Source: Actinomycetales bacterium
GTDB lineage: Bacteria; Actinomycetota; Actinomycetes; Actinomycetales; Cellulomonadaceae
Length of the DNA stretch: 8,621 bases
Direction of reading: 5' to 3'
Assembly: GCA_012514545.1 (NCBI GenBank)
Contig: JAAZAC010000235.1
Coordinates: 1 to 8,621, forward strand
Shown here: positions 5,921 to 8,621 of the stretch, piece by piece
Numbering within the stretch: the stretch's first letter is position 1
Layout of the letters: every line of letters starts with the position of its first letter
The notes under the pieces: model-generated
Told to the model about the DNA's origin: nothing
Seen by the model: only the letters and a program-made list of their open reading frames with translations
Databases searched by the model: none
Translations under genes and position numbers: made by a program

Positions 5921-8299
5921 ATGGGCTTCACGCAACACCTGCGCGCGCGCGGCGAGGACGGACTCGCCGCGCTCCTCGTGCTGCGGCCGGAGCTCGCGGC
6001 GCCCCCGCCGTCGTCCGTGCGGGCGCTGGCGGCGCGCGCGAGCGGCCGGGCGGCGACCGAGCGCGTGCTCGCGGGGCTCGACGCCCTCACCCTGCAGACG
6101 CTGGAGGCGACGCTCGCCCTCGCCGGCACCGCCGCCTTCCCGGCCGGGCCGCGGGCCGCCGACGTCGCGCGGGCGGTCGGCGCGGACGACCTCGCCCCCG
6201 CGGTCGCCCGCCTCCTCGACCTCGCGCTGCTGTGGACCGACGAGTGGCCCGCCCCGGCCGACGCGCCCCTGCACCCCGCGCCCGGCCTCGACGACGTGCT
6301 CGGGCCGTACCCCGCGGGCCTCGGCCCCACCCTGGCCACGACCCTGCGCCGGCGGACCCCGCAGGCCCTCGAGCGGCTCGCGGTCGACTCCGCGCTGCCC
6401 GACGCCGAGGCGCTCGTCGCCGCCCGGGGGACGACCGCCGACGGCGAGCCCGCGCTCGTCGGGGCGCTCGCCGCCCACCTCGGCGACCCCGCGACCACCG
6501 AGCGGCTCCTCGCGGACGCCCCGCCGGGCGCGCGGCGCGTGCTCGAGGCGCTCGCGTGGGGGCCGCCCGTGGGCCAGGCGCCCCGGCCGGGCGCCAGCCC
6601 CTCCCCGGCGCGGACCGCCGTCCAGTGGCTGCTCCGGCACGGCCTGCTCGCCATGAGCGACGCGCAGCACGCGGTGCTCCCGCGGGAGGTCGGGCTCGCG
6701 CTGCGCGGCGGGCGCACCCACCGTGCGCCGGCCCTGCCGCCGGCGCACGACCCCGCGACCCCCGAGCCCGCCGCCGTCGACGCCGACGGCGCCCGGCACG
6801 CCGAGGAGGCCGTCCGCCTCGCCACGGCGCTCGTCGCGGCGTGGGGCGAGCAGCCCGCGGCGCAGGTGCGCTCCGGCGGCCTCGGGGTGCGCGAGCTGCA
6901 CCGCCTCGCCGCCCGGCTGGGCGTGACCGACCAGGCGGCCGCCGTCGTCGTCGAGGTCGCCGAGGCCGCGGGGCTGGTCGCCGACGACGGCGCCGAGCAG
7001 CCCGCCCTCGCGCCGACCACCGACGCCGACCCGTGGCTCGCCGCCCCGCTCGGCGAGCGCTGGCAGACCCTGGCGCGCGCGTGGCTCGCGAGCGACCGGG
7101 CGACCTGGCTCGTCGGCTCCCGCGACGAGGGCGGCACCGCCCGCGGCGCGCTCGACCCCGAGCTGCGCCGGCCGTGGGTGCCCCGCCTGCGCGCGGCCGC
7201 GCTCGACGTGCTCGCCACGCAGGGCGCGCTCACCGCCGAGCAGGTCCTCGACGTCCTGCGCTGGCGAACGCCGCGCACGCCCCCGGCGGCGCACGCCGTC
7301 ACGGCGGTCCTCGAGGAGGCGACGCTCCTCGGCGTCGTCGGCGCGGGGGCGCTCACGACGGCGGGGCGCGCCCTCCTCGCCGGCGAGGACGCGGCCGCGG
7401 CCCTCGAGGCGCAGCTGCCGGCCACGGTCGGTGAGGTGCTGCTCCAGGGCGACCTGACCGGCGTCGTGCCCGGCCGGCCCGACCCCGACCTCGCCGAGCT
7501 CCTCGACCTCGCCGCGGACGTGGAGTCCCGCTCCTCCGCGCTGACGGTCCGCTTCACGGAGGCGAGCGTCCGCCGCGCGCTCGACGCCGGGCTGACCGCC
7601 GAGGACCTCCTCGCGCGGCTCGCCCGGCACGCGCGCACGGGCGTGCCCCAGCCGCTCGAGTACCTCGTGGCCGACGTCGGCCGGCGGCACGGGCTGCTGC
7701 GCGTCGGCACCGCGACGTCGTACGTGCGCGCCGAGGACCCGGCCCTGCTCGCCGGGCTCGTGGGGGACCGCGGGCTCGCCCACCTCGGCCTGTTCGCGCT
7801 CGCGCCCACGGTGCTGGCGGCGCAGGTGCCCGCGACCGCGCTCGCGGACGCGCTGCGCGAGCGCGGGCTCGGCCCGCTCCTCGAGGGGCCCGACGGCCAG
7901 GTGGTCGTGGCCGGGCGCACGCCGCACCGCATCCGGCCGCGCCGGGGCCGCCGGGCCGCCGAGCCCGCCGCGCGCAACGCGGGCGAGCCCGAGGCGCGGG
8001 AGGGCCGCCTGCGCAAGCTCGCGTCCGACCTGCTCGTGGCCGACCGCCGCCGGGGCGACGTCGACGACGACCTCGACCCGAACGACCCGGCCGGCCCGTC
8101 GCTCGCCCTCGGCCTGCTGCGGGAGGCCGCCGAGGAGCACCGGCCCGTGTGGCTGCAGGTGGTCGGGCCGGACGGCACGGCGTCGCGCCGCCGCGTGCGC
8201 CCCCTCCGCGTGGACGCCGGACGGGTGCGGGTCCTCGACCTCGACCGGGAGGCGGAGCTGACCGTGGCGGTGCACCGGATCGTGGACGTCACGCCGTGA
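5921..8299 (+). CDS. Helicase-associated domain protein (Rv0862c-like), partner of XPB
   Basis: A 792-residue cytoplasmic protein of the actinobacterial family that sits directly upstream of XPB helicase; function not established, probably DNA repair or nucleic-acid binding. It lacks helicase motifs (no Walker A or DEAH). The N-terminus MGFTQHLRARGEDGLAALL and the region LDALTLQTLEATLALAG (about 50-66) look like winged-helix material. Residues about 505-604 form a domain like the XPB N-terminal/Helicase_C_3 region: LLQGDLTGVVPG (507 on) to GVPQPLEYLVADVGRRHG (574-591). The last 50 residues (about 742-792, VWLQVVGPDG to VAVHRIVDVTP) resemble a WYL-type small beta domain. ATG 5921 is preferred over GTG 5882 (13 extra basic residues, SSRRARRRKVV), on the promoter position and typical family start. 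The stop overlaps the XPB start as GTGA, implying coupling. Confidence 0.87.
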   Translation: MGFTQHLRARGEDGLAALLVLRPELAAPPPSSVRALAARASGRAATERVLAGLDALTLQTLEATLALAGTAAFPAGPRAADVARAVGADDLAPAVARLLDLALLWTDEWPAPADAPLHPAPGLDDVLGPYPAGLGPTLATTLRRRTPQALERLAVDSALPDAEALVAARGTTADGEPALVGALAAHLGDPATTERLLADAPPGARRVLEALAWGPPVGQAPRPGASPSPARTAVQWLLRHGLLAMSDAQHAVLPREVGLALRGGRTHRAPALPPAHDPATPEPAAVDADGARHAEEAVRLATALVAAWGEQPAAQVRSGGLGVRELHRLAARLGVTDQAAAVVVEVAEAAGLVADDGAEQPALAPTTDADPWLAAPLGERWQTLARAWLASDRATWLVGSRDEGGTARGALDPELRRPWVPRLRAAALDVLATQGALTAEQVLDVLRWRTPRTPPAAHAVTAVLEEATLLGVVGAGALTTAGRALLAGEDAAAALEAQLPATVGEVLLQGDLTGVVPGRPDPDLAELLDLAADVESRSSALTVRFTEASVRRALDAGLTAEDLLARLARHARTGVPQPLEYLVADVGRRHGLLRVGTATSYVRAEDPALLAGLVGDRGLAHLGLFALAPTVLAAQVPATALADALRERGLGPLLEGPDGQVVVAGRTPHRIRPRRGRRAAEPAARNAGEPEAREGRLRKLASDLLVADRRRGDVDDDLDPNDPAGPSLALGLLREAAEEHRPVWLQVVGPDGTASRRRVRPLRVDAGRVRVLDLDREAELTVAVHRIVDVTP

Positions 8300-8621
8300 C
8301 CGGGCCGCTCATCGTCCAGAGCGACAAGACGCTGCTGCTCGAGGTCGACCACCCGGACGCCGACGCCTGCCGCCGCGCGATCGCGCCGTTCGCGGAGCTC
8401 GAGCGCGCGCCCGAGCACGTGCACACCTACCGGCTCACGCCGCTGGGCCTGTGGAACGCGCGGGCCGCGGGCCACGACGCCGAGCAGGTCGTGTCCGTGC
8501 TGCTGGAGTACTCGCGCTACCCCGTGCCGCACGCGCTGCTCGTCGACGTCGCCGAGACGATGGCGCGGTTCGGCCGGCTGCAGCTCGTCTCGCACCCCGT
8601 GCACGGGCTCGTGCTGCACGC
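8296..8621 (+). CDS. xpb: DNA repair helicase XPB, N-terminal part (gene continues beyond window)
   Basis: First 108 codons of a superfamily 2 3'-5' DNA helicase of the XPB/ERCC3 type, used in DNA repair. Visible stretches are GPLIVQSDKTLLLEVDH (3-19), FAELERAPEHVHTYRLTPLG (32-51), LWNARAAGHDAEQVV (52-66) and RYPVPHALLVDVAETMARFG (74-93), close to the actinobacterial XPB N-terminal domain. The ATPase motifs (Walker A GxGK, DEVH) should lie downstream and cannot be seen, so the helicase call rests on the N-terminus alone. The GTG start (8296-8298) overlaps the previous gene's TGA, with no separate promoter, so the two proteins are co-expressed. Bacterial XPB proteins are about 550 residues, so about four fifths is missing. 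Confidence 0.9.
   Translation, partial: MTGPLIVQSDKTLLLEVDHPDADACRRAIAPFAELERAPEHVHTYRLTPLGLWNARAAGHDAEQVVSVLLEYSRYPVPHALLVDVAETMARFGRLQLVSHPVHGLVLH

Noticed and set aside
5048..8275. Very long minus-strand open frames opposite the helicase-associated gene (about 1075 and 1050 codons)
   Set aside because: They are antisense shadows produced by GC-rich codon bias. Their translations are Arg/Gly/Ala-rich without domains, while the plus-strand frame gives recognisable XPB-partner and XPB sequence. Only the last 113 codons of one of them, from the GTG at 5808, form a real membrane protein.

Overview
The window is very GC-rich (well above 70% by eye) and gene-dense, with GTG starts, short ATGA/GTGA overlaps and families typical of actinobacteria: DUF2530, DUF3027, a long CspB-like cold-shock protein, and an XPB helicase preceded by its 'helicase-associated' partner. 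Base composition and gene content suggest a high-GC Micrococcales actinobacterium, perhaps Cellulomonadaceae; the family-level guess is inference. Nine genes are complete or nearly so and two run off the ends. I see no mobile element, tRNA, rRNA, CRISPR array or phage gene, and no gene-free stretch over 300 bases.

Left part, minus strand (1-3029). A MarR-family repressor gene (965-1438) overlaps by 4 bases an EntS-like MFS exporter gene (1-968, C-terminus missing). A 32-base imperfect palindrome next to the marR start covers its probable -10 box, so the pair looks autoregulated. Upstream lies an 18-bp perfect hairpin that ends the transcript of an AzgA/PbuG-type NCS2 purine permease (1557-3029).

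Middle part (3030-4935). Two small plus-strand genes, an unrecognised 158-residue protein (3220-3696) and a DUF2530 membrane protein (3727-4050), converge with only 3 bases to spare on a minus-strand DUF3027 gene (4054-4935). DUF3027 is translationally coupled to a CspB-like cold-shock gene (4932-5315). That gene has a hairpin in its leader and lies downstream of a small four-helix membrane protein gene (5467-5808).

Right part, plus strand (5921-8621). A 792-residue helicase-associated protein is followed, with a GTGA overlap, by the N-terminal part of an XPB-type DNA repair helicase. The C-terminal third of the first protein and the N-terminus of XPB carry what look like copies of the same domain.

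The main cross-cutting signal is promoter architecture. Three unrelated genes (marR, DUF2530, helicase-associated) have a TANNNT box exactly 7 bases before their start codon, and the purine permease has a near match. This is the layout of actinobacterial leaderless mRNAs. The other genes rely on Shine-Dalgarno sites or stop/start overlaps. Overall this is probably a conserved actinobacterial housekeeping neighbourhood, recalling M. tuberculosis Rv0861c-Rv0880, rather than an accessory island. I found no strong case for a wholly new system.
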